A stretch of DNA of 43,027 nucleotides from contig CAJUFO010000033.1 of assembly GCA_910585615.1 (NCBI GenBank), positions 1 to 43,027 on the forward strand, written 5' to 3'. This document shows positions 8,266-16,790 of this stretch, piece by piece; within the stretch, counting starts at the first letter, position 1; the number at the start of each line of letters is the position of its first letter. Position numbers and translations under genes: made by a program. The notes beneath the pieces are model-generated. The model worked only from the letters and a program-made list of their open reading frames with translations. It made no database searches and was not told the DNA's origin. Source of the DNA: an uncultured Acetatifactor sp. (GTDB taxonomy: Bacteria > Bacillota > Clostridia > Lachnospirales > Lachnospiraceae).

Positions 8266-9756
8266 CTATGCTGCGTTCTGCTTTGCCGCGGCCTTTTTCT
8301 CGGCGATGCGCTTCTGCACCTCCACCATCTCCTCCTTATCCAGGCTGCAGAACCGCATGGCGATCAACGTGACCACCCATCCCCCCAGGGGCAGGCCATA
8401 CATCAGCACCATGGTCATCCAGAAGACGCCCCCTGTCAGCGCGTCCGTAGGCTGAGGGACAGTCTCCGTGTAGCCAATCAGGGCCACAGCCGCCGAGGCA
8501 ATCAGGGCGCTGGCGGAGGAGACTATCTTGTCGATCAGGCTGTAGACGCCTGTCACCACCGCAGGGATGTACTTGCCCCCCCTGTCCAGCTCATAGTCGA
8601 TGACATCCGCCATGAACGCGGTATTGCCGCTGGTGATGCACATCTTCGCGCCGTTGGTCAAAAGCTGCAGAATCATAAAGGCTATCATCAGAGGGAACAT
8701 GGTGCTGATATCGCGGGTATCGCCAAACAGATGGAGCCCTGCGAAGAACAGGATGGAAACCACCGTTATCCCGATGCAGACATAGTTCCAGTCTATGATG
8801 GTCTTCTTGTTGCCCCATTTTCTGGCATAGGCCGCTCCCACGAAGACGAAGAGGATGGATGGAATCATGCCTATGGTGCTCAATGTGGTGGAAATCGCCA
8901 TGTCGCCGATGATGATGCCGAAGAGCATGGTGCTCACGATGGACTGGCTGGCCACCTGCTGGGCAATCTTGTCCGAGGCCCCGGAGGCGATGAAGCACAG
9001 CAGGGGGCGGTTGTTCCGCAGCACGTCCAGCATGTCCTTCGCCTTCAGCTTTTCCTTCCTGGCAGTGACGCCCACAAAGTTCTCAGGCTTGTCGAATTCC
9101 GACACGCCGATACAGGTCAGCACAAGGCCCACAGCGGAGATGCCGATGGTGAGCCAGCAGGCTGCTGCCAGGAACTCCAGGGTGTAGCCCCCGTACTTAG
9201 GCATCAGCTGCGTAAAGGCAATCAGGTTCATGGTGATAGGGACCAGATAGTTGAACACGGTTCCCACCACGCCCACGATGGGGCGCTGCTTCGGGTCGTT
9301 GGTCATCAGCGGCCCCACGGTCTGGGAGGTCATGTTGAACAGGGTGTAGCCGATGATATAGATGACATACAGCGCTATGTACATCACCACGCCATGGCCC
9401 TTACCCGCAGCCCAGTTGTACATCTCCAGCACCGCAAAGACCATTATCAGCCATCCGGCGGCCAGCAGGATGCGTATCTTGCCGAACCTGGTGTTGACCT
9501 TGTCGTATACAAAGGCCAGCAAAGGATCCGTGATGGCATCGAATACCCGGGTGAATGTCAGGATCCCTCCCACTGCCAGGGTGGCGATGCCGAAGCCCAC
9601 GTTGGCGCTGTAACTTGCCATGCCCGTGAGGAAATAGAAGCTCATGCCCACCATGCCGCTGGTGGCGGTGAGTATGATCTGCCAGGCCCTGGCCCGGCGG
9701 TACTGTACAGTTCCGTTTTGACTGGATGCGTTCTGACCGGATGCGTTTTGAGACAT
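8266..9756 (-). CDS. GPH-family (MelB-like) glycoside:cation symporter
   Basis: 496 residues from the ATG at 9756, chosen because GAGGAGGG lies 8 bases upstream. About 12 hydrophobic segments. The signature region FDAITDPLLAFVYDKVNTRF after the second membrane segment is typical of glycoside-pentoside-hexuronide symporters of the major facilitator superfamily, which import glycosides or hexuronides with Na+ or H+. The C-terminus is a Lys/Ala-rich cytoplasmic tail. The N-terminus has a five-codon tandem repeat (QNASG, QNASS, QNG). First gene of the minus-strand set symporter / propeller / GH78, divergent from the AraC regulator. As the only importer in this locus it most likely supplies the substrates of the cytoplasmic GH78, GH2, GH1 and GH43 enzymes. 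Exact substrate unknown. Confidence 0.88.
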   Translation of the reverse strand: MSQNASGQNASSQNGTVQYRRARAWQIILTATSGMVGMSFYFLTGMASYSANVGFGIATLAVGGILTFTRVFDAITDPLLAFVYDKVNTRFGKIRILLAAGWLIMVFAVLEMYNWAAGKGHGVVMYIALYVIYIIGYTLFNMTSQTVGPLMTNDPKQRPIVGVVGTVFNYLVPITMNLIAFTQLMPKYGGYTLEFLAAACWLTIGISAVGLVLTCIGVSEFDKPENFVGVTARKEKLKAKDMLDVLRNNRPLLCFIASGASDKIAQQVASQSIVSTMLFGIIIGDMAISTTLSTIGMIPSILFVFVGAAYARKWGNKKTIIDWNYVCIGITVVSILFFAGLHLFGDTRDISTMFPLMIAFMILQLLTNGAKMCITSGNTAFMADVIDYELDRGGKYIPAVVTGVYSLIDKIVSSASALIASAAVALIGYTETVPQPTDALTGGVFWMTMVLMYGLPLGGWVVTLIAMRFCSLDKEEMVEVQKRIAEKKAAAKQNAA

Positions 9757-9838
9757 AATGAAGCCCTCCTCGTTTCGATGATTTTGATATGACGTTCCGC
9801 TGTTTCTGTTTCCATTATACATAGATCCCTTTTTCCCA

Positions 9839-9952
9839 TGTTCAAAAATCACTTATGCCGTTCGTTTTTTCATGATTTTCTGAAAAAAAGGCCCTTAAAT
9901 GTCAAATTATTTCACACGCTCTCCCGGATTTCGTGTATACTGAAAATATCCC
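9839..9952. promoter_or_regulatory. Divergent control region of the symporter and AraC genes
   Basis: Holds GTTCAAAAA (9839-9847), TGATTTTCTGAAAAA (9873-9887) and GAAAATATCCC (9942-9952). Nearly the same three motifs recur upstream of the GH1 gene. A TATACT -10 candidate reading towards araC lies at 9936-9941 without a clear -35, as expected of an activator-dependent promoter. Binding by the AraC protein is inference. Confidence 0.45.
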
Positions 9953-10073
9953 GAAATCTCAATTTGTGTATTGGAAGAACCTTGGCAACCGAATAAAGGC
10001 TTTGCACCTTTTTTTAGTGCAGAAGCCCATATAGCCAAAAACGAAATATTATGCAAAACTAGGAGGTCATCTT

Positions 10074-10303
10074 ATGCGTATCAGAACAGACATCAATGTG
10101 ATGGATTTCCTGAGACAGGTTCAAAAATGCCGTTCGGAGGTGCTCTTCGAGACCCCGGAGGGTGACAGATCGCCCTGAAGTCCACTTTGAGCCAGTATAT
10201 CTTCTGCAACATAGCCCAGAACGTCCCTCTGTTGGAAAGCGGCAGCATCCGCTTCTCCCGCAAGGCGGACGAAGAGATTCTGAAAGAGTATCTATGTGAA
10301 TGA
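10074..10303 (+). pseudogene. Small conserved clostridial protein (often labelled 'polya polymerase'), frameshifted
   Basis: A perfect AGGAGG lies 7 bases before the ATG. Frame 1 reads MRIRTDINVMDFLRQVQKCR, then ...FETPEGDRSP and a TGA at about residue 35; the adjacent frame continues LKSTLSQYIFCNIAQNVPLL and ends in EEILKEYLCE with a TGA at 10301-10303. The joined product (~76 residues) matches a small protein family common in Lachnospiraceae with the pattern 'EGDRxxLKSxLxQY'. One missing base near 10167-10175 (an extra G in ACAG-ATCGCC restores EGDRIALKS) explains the break. It may be a true mutation, a sequencing error or a programmed shift. It lies directly upstream of the AraC gene and is probably co-transcribed with it. 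Function of the family unknown to me. Confidence 0.7.
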
Positions 10304-10314
10304 GAGGAGCATTC

Positions 10315-11529
10315 ATGGACGTTCGGCAAAAATTGGACTTTTTGGAGCAGCTGATCCGCTGCTGCCATGATATCTCGCTGCGCAGCTATCCGCCGCAGCT
10401 TCTCTCCGAATCCGGCTTTCCGGGACAGGCCTCGGACAGTGACAGCCTATTGATCCTGCTGAACCTGGAGGCCCATCTGCGCAAGCACATCCGCGATAAC
10501 GCCAGAGAGCCTCTCTTCCTGGCAGACCAGCTGGGCCTAATCTGGATTGCCGGGCTTGAATACCAGGAGGATTCCCTGAAGCAGATCCATATACTGGGAC
10601 CTGCCTATTCCGGCAAGAATTCCTTCCAGGTCATCCGCGGAAAGCTGGAGGAGCACAATCTGTCCGTGGCAGTCCGGGCCAGGATGTTCCGGATTTTCCA
10701 GCACATCCCCGTAATCCCCACCAATCAGCTCTTCCAGTATGCGGTGATGCTGCACTACTGCATCACCGGACAGCGAATATCCACCAATGACATCCGCTTT
10801 GCCGAGGAGTCGGGCCGGATATCCTCCTCTTCGGAGGCGAACCTGATCACCACGGAGCACCGGGGCATCTGGATGGCGGAGCAGGAATTCATGAACATGC
10901 TGCGGGAGGGGAACCCCAATTATCTGGAGGCCCTGGCCCGCTCCAGCAGCATGAGCAACGGGCCCCGGTTCGACATCGGCGACTCCCTGCGCTCCGCCAA
11001 GTCCACCGCCATCGTCCTGCTGACCCTCTGCTCCAGAGCCTCCATCGAGGGCGGCGTAAGCTCTGCGGTGGCCTATACTCTGAACGATTACTACATGCAG
11101 ATGATAGAGGACTGCCAAAGTATCCCGGAGGTCACCAATACCTGTAATACCATACTGGCCGACTATGTGCAGCGCGTCCGCCAGTCGAAGTCGGATTCCT
11201 CCCTGTCCCTCCAGATCAGGAACGCCTGCGACTATATCTCCCTGCACATCCGGGAGAAGCTGTCCATGGATGTACTGGCGAAAGAGGCCGGGTACACGGA
11301 GTACTATTTCTCCCACAAGTTCAAGCAGGAGATGGGGGTGAGCGTGGCGGATTACATCCGGCGGGAAAAGGTCCGCCAGGCAAAACTCCTGCTGTCAGGG
11401 ACGAAGATGAACATCCAGGAAATCAGCGATGAGCTGAACTTCGGCTCCAGGAGCTACTTCTCCTCCACCTTCCAGAAAGAGGCCGGGATGTCCCCCAGCG
11501 AGTACAGGGAGCGGAACCGAAAGGAATAA
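10315..11529 (+). CDS. AraC-family transcriptional regulator of the glycoside locus
   Basis: 404 residues from the ATG at 10315 with GAGAGGAG 6 bases upstream (a second ATG at 10300 overlaps the previous stop). The C-terminal ~95 residues hold two helix-turn-helix motifs: MDVLAKEAGYTEYYFSHKF and the second with IQEISDELNFGSRSYFSSTF followed by the family tail GMSPSEYRERN. The N-terminal ~300 residues are not recognised and have no membrane segment, so the protein is a cytoplasmic one-component sensor. Divergent from the symporter operon and next to the other glycosidase genes, it most likely activates them in response to an imported sugar. Followed by two hairpins before the convergent isomerase gene. 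Confidence 0.88.
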   Translation: MDVRQKLDFLEQLIRCCHDISLRSYPPQLLSESGFPGQASDSDSLLILLNLEAHLRKHIRDNAREPLFLADQLGLIWIAGLEYQEDSLKQIHILGPAYSGKNSFQVIRGKLEEHNLSVAVRARMFRIFQHIPVIPTNQLFQYAVMLHYCITGQRISTNDIRFAEESGRISSSSEANLITTEHRGIWMAEQEFMNMLREGNPNYLEALARSSSMSNGPRFDIGDSLRSAKSTAIVLLTLCSRASIEGGVSSAVAYTLNDYYMQMIEDCQSIPEVTNTCNTILADYVQRVRQSKSDSSLSLQIRNACDYISLHIREKLSMDVLAKEAGYTEYYFSHKFKQEMGVSVADYIRREKVRQAKLLLSGTKMNIQEISDELNFGSRSYFSSTFQKEAGMSPSEYRERNRKE

Positions 11530-11577
11530 GTGTGAGAAGACTCACACAGAAGAATGCCCAAAGTGCGGGCATTCTTC
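11530..11577. terminator. Two consecutive hairpins between convergent genes
   Basis: GTGTGAG-AAGA-CTCACAC at 11530-11547 and GAAGAATGCCC-N7-GGGCATTCTTC (11-bp perfect arms) at 11549-11577. They separate araC (+) from the isomerase (-). No long U-tract follows on either strand, so termination is plausible rather than certain. Confidence 0.5.
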
Positions 11578-11616
11578 CGGACTTGCACCTCTTTATTCAT
11601 TGCTTTCATGATTTGC

Positions 11617-12462
11617 TCAAATAATCTTCAGAAACTCCGCGGAGAGCTGGAGGGATTTTATGGGGGATTTATCCACCCAGTTCTTGTGGCTCTCCAGGAT
11701 GATGGCTTCCACCCCTACGGCCAGGGCCTGTCCTGTCAGGGCTTCCAGGTTCATGTTCCCGTAGCCCAGCTCCATGCTGTCGGACTTTAATAGCGGCGTC
11801 ATAGAGGGGCCGGTGAGCCTGGTGCCGCGGTCATTGATATGGTAGAGCTTCATCCTCTCCCCAAGCTGCCGCATCAGGGCCAGCGCGTCCACTCCCGCTT
11901 CTGTGGGCCAGTAGGAATCGAATTCGAAGTTCACGTACTCCGGATCCGTCTCCTTCTGCAGGAGCTCATAGGCGGTCACCCCTTTCGAAACCTTGCGCAG
12001 CTCGCAGTTGTGGTTGTGGTACAGTAAGGCGATGCCGCTCTGGCGAAGCTCCTTTCCCGCCTCATTCAAATCTCTGGCCAGGCCGCTTACCGCCGCTTTG
12101 TCAGAATAGTCGAAGCGGTACATGCCTGTCACCACGATATATTTCGTGCCGAATTTCCCGGCCTCTTCTATCACTGTAGAGGTCTCCCTCCGAATCGTCC
12201 CCAAATCCTCGTGCACGCTCACCACGGACAGCCCTGCCTCTTTCACCAGAGCGGCCCAATCCAGCCTGCCTCCCCTGCCCACGGGCATCCCGGCCATCTT
12301 CGTCATCATGCGCACCAGGAAGCCTGTGGGGCGTATCATGAAGCCGTTCAATTCGATTCCGCCATATCCCGCTTTCCTGATTGCCGCCAGGGTATCCCGG
12401 GCCTGGGCCTCGTTTGCCGTCACTGTTCCCAGCATGATCTGCTGTACTGCTTTTATCGGCAT
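11617..12462 (-). CDS. Sugar phosphate isomerase/epimerase, AP-endonuclease-2-like TIM barrel
   Basis: 281 residues from the ATG at 12462, preceded by GGGAGG 8 bases away; an upstream in-frame ATG (12489) has no such site. Motifs typical of the xylose-isomerase-like TIM barrel are visible: LYHNHNCEL, VNFEFDSYWPTEAG and LYHINDRGT, which supply the Glu/His/Asp metal ligands of this fold, and a final ILESHK strand. Members isomerise or epimerise free sugars, sugar phosphates, inososes and 3-keto sugars; the substrate cannot be read from sequence. It is downstream of the GH2 gene on the same strand (about 130 bases), so it probably processes a product of that enzyme. No oxidoreductase partner is present nearby. 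Confidence 0.8.
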   Translation of the reverse strand: MPIKAVQQIMLGTVTANEAQARDTLAAIRKAGYGGIELNGFMIRPTGFLVRMMTKMAGMPVGRGGRLDWAALVKEAGLSVVSVHEDLGTIRRETSTVIEEAGKFGTKYIVVTGMYRFDYSDKAAVSGLARDLNEAGKELRQSGIALLYHNHNCELRKVSKGVTAYELLQKETDPEYVNFEFDSYWPTEAGVDALALMRQLGERMKLYHINDRGTRLTGPSMTPLLKSDSMELGYGNMNLEALTGQALAVGVEAIILESHKNWVDKSPIKSLQLSAEFLKII

Positions 12463-12591
12463 ATCTTCTGCCTCCCTTGTCATGTCCATTTGCTGTCTGC
12501 GTATTGCCGTATAATTGCGCTATTATGCTTGTTTTTTCGAACACAATGTACGCTCTATGCCATCTCAGCATGTGCTGGACGTTGCGCCCTG

Positions 12592-14985
12592 TCAATCCGT
12601 CTTTCCTTTTTTTATTTTTTGGAGGATGCGGTTCAACTGTTTTATCGTTTCCTCCTCGATGTTCCCCGCCTGTTTTAAGAGGCTGATCAGCGTCATCCTG
12701 CCCATCATGCGCTGGAGGCCGGGATTGTCCTTTACCGCCTCCGCCACGTCGCCTCTGGAGGCAGCGCCCTTCTCCATCATCCGGTTCACGATGGCTCCCG
12801 CCTCCGGGTTGGCCCGCAGGTCTGCCAGGGTGTCGGAGACGGAGAAGCAGTCCGGATTGAATTCGTCCTGGTCGAACCAGTTGACTACGTCCTGTTTCTT
12901 CACGAAGATATAGTCCGGGTTCTCGGTTTGGGCCCTGCGCAGGGTGATGCTGTCGGACACCTCCACTGTTCCATCAGGCAGCTTTGCTTCCGCCCGTGCC
13001 TCGATTATGTGCTCTCCGGAGATGGGCACCTGGAACCGGAATACCCGCCTGCCCTGCTGGGTGTCAAAGAACTTCCCGTCCACGTACAGAGCCACCTCCT
13101 CCGCGTTGGAGTAGACCTTCACCTCTGTCATGTCCTCCGCCCGGTCTATGTACCGGCCGCCGCAGATATGTACCATGGGGTCCTTATTCCAGGCGGCTTT
13201 ATAGAGATAGAAAGCGTCTTTCCGAATCTGTCTGTCAAAGGTCACCAGGCCTTTCTGGTTCTCTCCGTGTTTTCCACCCTCGTCCCGGCCATCCGCCGCG
13301 AAATCGAACAGGTTCCACACATGGGTGGCCCAAAGCCAGGGCCGCTCTTCTATCATGTCCAGGATGTGCTCATGGTACAGGGCCTGGTAGCTCTCCGTAT
13401 AGTCCCCTTTCTCCGGCGCGCTGCTCTGGAACTGAGGATTGGCATCCGCGCCGTACTCGGAGAAGCCGATGGGGCGGTCAGGATACCTACTGTGGTATTC
13501 GTCAAAGAACTCCTCGTTCTGTGCCAGCTCCCCCAGATACCAGCCAAAGTACAGGTTGTAGCTGTTCACGTCCGGAATCTCCAGGATGGGGCTGTCCGTC
13601 TCCAGCATGAACACATTGGCCATGGTGGTGGGGCGGGTGGCATCCATCCGATGGCAGAGGTCGTTCAGCAATCTGTGGTTCTCCAGCAGATCCTCGTTCA
13701 CGGCGCTGGCGGCGGTAATCTCGTTGCTCAGGCCCCAGACCGCAATGGAGGGATGGTTGTAGCACTGGGCTATCAGCTCCTCCATCTGGGTCAGGGTGTT
13801 TTCTCTGCCGTTCTTCATGTGCATAGTGATGTAGGGGATTTCCGCCCAGACGATGATTCCGTTCTCATCGCAGAGGTCGTAGAATTCCTGGGCATGCTGG
13901 TAGTGGGCCAGGCGCAGGGTGTTGGCCCCAATCTCCCGGACAATCGCCATGTCCCGCCTGTGATGCTCCAGGGTCAGCGCGTTGCCCACTCCCTTACAGT
14001 CCTGATGGCGGCTGACGCCCCGCAGGGGATAGCTGCGACCGTTCAGGAGGAAGCCTTTTTGAGAATCTATCTCAAAGCTACGGCAGCCGAATCGTGCGCT
14101 CACCTCATCGCCGCTCTCCAGCGATGCCCTGGCTGTGTAAAGGTAAGGGTCGTCTACGCCGTCCCAGAGATGGACGTTCTCTATTTCGAACACTGCCACA
14201 GCGTGACCGTCCTCTGATACGGCGGTCTGCGTCCATCGGGGCGCTGCCTGGATGCTGCCATCTGCGGTGCCGCTTCTTTCATCGGAGCTTCCACCGTTAC
14301 TCTCCTCTCCCTGCTTTTTGCCATTTGTCTCGCCACAAGCAGCTTTCACTCTCTGTTTTTCGCCAAGGGCCCCTTGGCCATTGCCACCTGTCTGGTCGGC
14401 GCTACCTGCCATGCATCCGCAGCCCTCCAATGTCACCGTCACGTTCCCTGCTCCCGTCTGCCAGGTCTCTACGGTCACCCTTGCGCTTCCCGCCGCCAGA
14501 TTCACCTCCGGGGTCACCTTGATGCCCGGCGCACCGCAGTAGGAAAGGTCGAAATGCGCCTCCGGAACCACAATCAGGTTCACCTCCCGGTACAGGCCGC
14601 CATAAAAGGTAAAGTCCGCTTTCTGGGGATAGACGCTGTCACAGCCGCTGTTGTCCACAGAAATGCTCAGCTCGTTCCTGTCCCGCAGATGTTCCGTCAG
14701 ATTCACCCGGAAAGCGGAATATCCCCCCTGATGGCTTGCCAGCAGCTCACCGTTCAGGCTCACCTGGGCCGTCATGGCCGCGGCTTTCACCTCCAGCCAG
14801 ACCTGGCTCCTCGGCTCCATGGCGGGCCTTTCCAGCTCCCGCACATACCGACAAGTACCGCGGTAATAGTCGTTCCCTCCGTCCTGGCCGTCCACCGCGT
14901 TCCAGGTATGGGGCAGGGCCACCTGTCTGCACTGCCCGTCCTGATAGAATTTCCAGCCCTCTTTCAAAGAAATCACTCTTCTCAT
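12592..14985 (-). CDS. Glycoside hydrolase family 2 enzyme, beta-galactosidase type, with insertion and helical tail
   Basis: 797 residues; AAGGAG 7 bases before the ATG. Domain order: sugar-binding jelly roll (GWKFYQDGQ, LPHTWNAVDGQDGGNDYYRG), immunoglobulin-like domain, TIM barrel (YPLRGVSRHQD, LRLAHYQHAQEFYDLCDENG) and C-terminal beta domain. Acid/base Glu is at about residue 422 in WGLSNEI, nucleophile Glu at about 510 in GFSEYGAD, both intact. Two oddities: about 60 residues of Gly/Asn/Ser/Gln-rich sequence (DNA ~14240-14425) interrupt the Ig-like domain, and the last ~80 residues form a helical, Met-rich tail (RANPEAGAIVNRMMEKG...) not part of a standard GH2. No signal peptide. Activity could be beta-galactosidase, beta-glucuronidase or related; galactosidase is the closest guess. 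Divergent from the GH1 gene. Confidence 0.88.
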   Translation of the reverse strand: MRRVISLKEGWKFYQDGQCRQVALPHTWNAVDGQDGGNDYYRGTCRYVRELERPAMEPRSQVWLEVKAAAMTAQVSLNGELLASHQGGYSAFRVNLTEHLRDRNELSISVDNSGCDSVYPQKADFTFYGGLYREVNLIVVPEAHFDLSYCGAPGIKVTPEVNLAAGSARVTVETWQTGAGNVTVTLEGCGCMAGSADQTGGNGQGALGEKQRVKAACGETNGKKQGEESNGGSSDERSGTADGSIQAAPRWTQTAVSEDGHAVAVFEIENVHLWDGVDDPYLYTARASLESGDEVSARFGCRSFEIDSQKGFLLNGRSYPLRGVSRHQDCKGVGNALTLEHHRRDMAIVREIGANTLRLAHYQHAQEFYDLCDENGIIVWAEIPYITMHMKNGRENTLTQMEELIAQCYNHPSIAVWGLSNEITAASAVNEDLLENHRLLNDLCHRMDATRPTTMANVFMLETDSPILEIPDVNSYNLYFGWYLGELAQNEEFFDEYHSRYPDRPIGFSEYGADANPQFQSSAPEKGDYTESYQALYHEHILDMIEERPWLWATHVWNLFDFAADGRDEGGKHGENQKGLVTFDRQIRKDAFYLYKAAWNKDPMVHICGGRYIDRAEDMTEVKVYSNAEEVALYVDGKFFDTQQGRRVFRFQVPISGEHIIEARAEAKLPDGTVEVSDSITLRRAQTENPDYIFVKKQDVVNWFDQDEFNPDCFSVSDTLADLRANPEAGAIVNRMMEKGAASRGDVAEAVKDNPGLQRMMGRMTLISLLKQAGNIEEETIKQLNRILQKIKKGKTD

Positions 14986-15074
14986 GTCGCTCTCCTTGCT
15001 TTTATTTACAGAGTCAGATGTCCGATATTGGAATGTTCTTTTTCATTATAAAGAATATGAAAGGTTCGGAGAGT

Positions 15075-15140
15075 TCAAAAAGTCGTGATTGTGTGCAAAA
15101 ATTCATGCAGTTTTGAAATATCCCCTGATTTTCTCAAAAA
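15075..15140. promoter_or_regulatory. Control region between the GH2 and GH1 genes with motifs shared with the araC region
   Basis: Contains GTTCAAAAA (near 15075), GAAATATCCC (near 15115) and TGATTTTCTCAAAAA (15126-15140). The last matches 14 of 15 bases of the motif at 9873-9887. The GH1 ATG is 100 bases downstream. Confidence 0.45.
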
Positions 15141-15239
15141 TATGTCCATTTCCTGCTTTCACCGCCGCGCCTTATGTGTCATACTGTTTCCAAAGGACTT
15201 ACCCGATTTCTATCAATTTCCACAAGGAGGACATGACGC

Positions 15240-16688
15240 ATGCAATTTGATAAGAACTTTTTCCTAGGTGCCGCCACCGCTGCCCATCAGGTGGAGGGCG
15301 GCAACATCCACAGCGATTACTGGGCACAGGAGCATATGGTACATACGGACTTTTTAGAGCCCAGCGGCGATGCGGTGGACCATTATCACCGCTACGCGGA
15401 GGACATCCGCCTGATGGCCCAGGCCGGGCTCAACGCCTATCGTTTCTCCATCGAATGGGCGCGCATCGAGCCTGAGGAGGGGCGGTTTGATGAGGCGCAG
15501 GTTCTTCATTACAGGGATGTCATCAACACCTGCCGGGAAAACGGCATCGAGCCCGTGGTCACCCTGCTCCACTTCACCAGCCCCAAGTGGCTGATTTCCA
15601 AGGGCGGCTGGGAATCTGACGAGACTCCCGGCTATTTCGCCCGCTATACCCGCTATGTGATGGAGCGGCTGGGAAACGACCTGCGCTATGTCTGCACCAT
15701 CAATGAGGCCAATATGGGCATACAGGTGGCCGCCATCGCAAAACGCTATATGCGGCAGATGATGGCGAAGATGCAGGCCGCCGGGGCGGGCGGGCAGGCG
15801 GCTGCTGGCGGCGGTACGGCCACGCAGAAGGGCCATGTATCCGCTAACGACGGTACGGCCATGCAGAACGGCCAGCACACACGCGAGGAAAGTCCTGCCG
15901 CGCAATGCCGTACACAAGCCAGTCAGCAGTCCAGCCAAAATAGCGCCGCGGCAAAAGACACCACCGTTCAGATGGGCCTGAACCTGGAGAAGATGATGGC
16001 CAACCAGAAAGCCGCGGAAGCCGAGCGCATGGAGCTCTTCGGCGTCCCCAAGACCGAATGCTTCACCAGCCCCCGGACGCCCCATGGAGACGAAATCGTC
16101 ATGGAGGCCCACAGAGCGGCCCGGGCCGTCATCCGTAAGCTAATGCCCCATGTCCGTGTGGGCCTGACCTTAAGCCTCCACGATATCCAGGCCCTTCCCG
16201 GCGGCGAGGAGAGGGCCGCAAAGGAATGGGACGAGGAATTCCTCCATTACCTGCCCGCCATAAAGGACGATGATTTCCTGGGCGTACAGAACTATACGCG
16301 CACCCGCATGGATGCCTCCGGCGCCCTGCCTGTCCCCGACGGGGCCGAAGTGACCCAGATGGACTACGAATTCTATCCCCAGGCCCTTGCCAATGTCCTT
16401 CGCCGGGTGGCAGCGGACTTCAAGGGAGACCTGTTGGTGACGGAGAACGGCATCGCTACCTCCGATGATGCCCGCCGGGTGGCTTTCATCCAGGCCGCCC
16501 TCTGTGGCGTAAAGTCCTGTCTGGAGGAGAATCTCCCTGTGAAAGGCTATTTCTACTGGAGCCTGCTGGACAACTTCGAATGGCAGAAAGGCTACTCCAT
16601 GACCTTCGGCCTGGTGGCCGTGGACAGGGCTACCCAGACCAGGCATCCCAAGGAGAGCCTTTCCTATCTGGGGAGCCTGCGGGGTTAA
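15240..16688 (+). CDS. Glycoside hydrolase family 1 beta-glycosidase with low-complexity insertion
   Basis: 482 residues; AGGAGG upstream of the ATG. Begins like GH1 (FFLGAATAAHQVEGG) and has RFSIEWARIEP, acid/base Glu156 in TINEAN and nucleophile Glu402 in VTENGIA, then FYWSLLDNFEW. The residues that bind a 6-phosphate in phospho-glucosidases are not evident and no PTS gene is nearby, so an unphosphorylated beta-glucoside or beta-galactoside from the GPH symporter is the likely substrate. After the acid/base motif a ~90-residue stretch rich in Ala, Gly, Gln and Thr (DNA ~15770-15960) replaces the usual loop and has a 13-codon tandem repeat (GTATQKG / GTAMQNG). Because both catalytic residues remain, the gene is likely functional. 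Co-directional with the GH43 gene 102 bases downstream. Confidence 0.88.
   Translation: MQFDKNFFLGAATAAHQVEGGNIHSDYWAQEHMVHTDFLEPSGDAVDHYHRYAEDIRLMAQAGLNAYRFSIEWARIEPEEGRFDEAQVLHYRDVINTCRENGIEPVVTLLHFTSPKWLISKGGWESDETPGYFARYTRYVMERLGNDLRYVCTINEANMGIQVAAIAKRYMRQMMAKMQAAGAGGQAAAGGGTATQKGHVSANDGTAMQNGQHTREESPAAQCRTQASQQSSQNSAAAKDTTVQMGLNLEKMMANQKAAEAERMELFGVPKTECFTSPRTPHGDEIVMEAHRAARAVIRKLMPHVRVGLTLSLHDIQALPGGEERAAKEWDEEFLHYLPAIKDDDFLGVQNYTRTRMDASGALPVPDGAEVTQMDYEFYPQALANVLRRVAADFKGDLLVTENGIATSDDARRVAFIQAALCGVKSCLEENLPVKGYFYWSLLDNFEWQKGYSMTFGLVAVDRATQTRHPKESLSYLGSLRG
15813..15874. repeat. 39-bp spaced in-frame repeat in the GH1 insertion
   Basis: GGTACGGCCACGCAGAAGGG at 15813 recurs as GGTACGGCCATGCAGAACGG at 15852, 39 bases (13 codons) later, inside the low-complexity insertion. 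Indicates in-frame duplication. Confidence 0.75.
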
Positions 16689-16790
16689 GGACATCCGTTT
16701 TTTTGCATTTACCGCATATGCCGCCACAGTCGCATTTGTTATGTATCCTCATCTACAAAATGACAAACCGGATAGAAAGGATGACTTTAT

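Noticed and set aside
8251..9792. 513-codon plus-strand frame opposite the symporter
   Set aside because: His/Gln/Gly-rich translation typical of antisense shadow of a membrane protein gene; the symporter on the minus strand is unambiguous.
11617..12462. Isomerase as part of a C-glycoside cleaving (DfgA/DgpB-like) system
   Set aside because: Same fold superfamily, but the small beta subunit partner and the sugar oxidoreductase that accompany those systems are not present.
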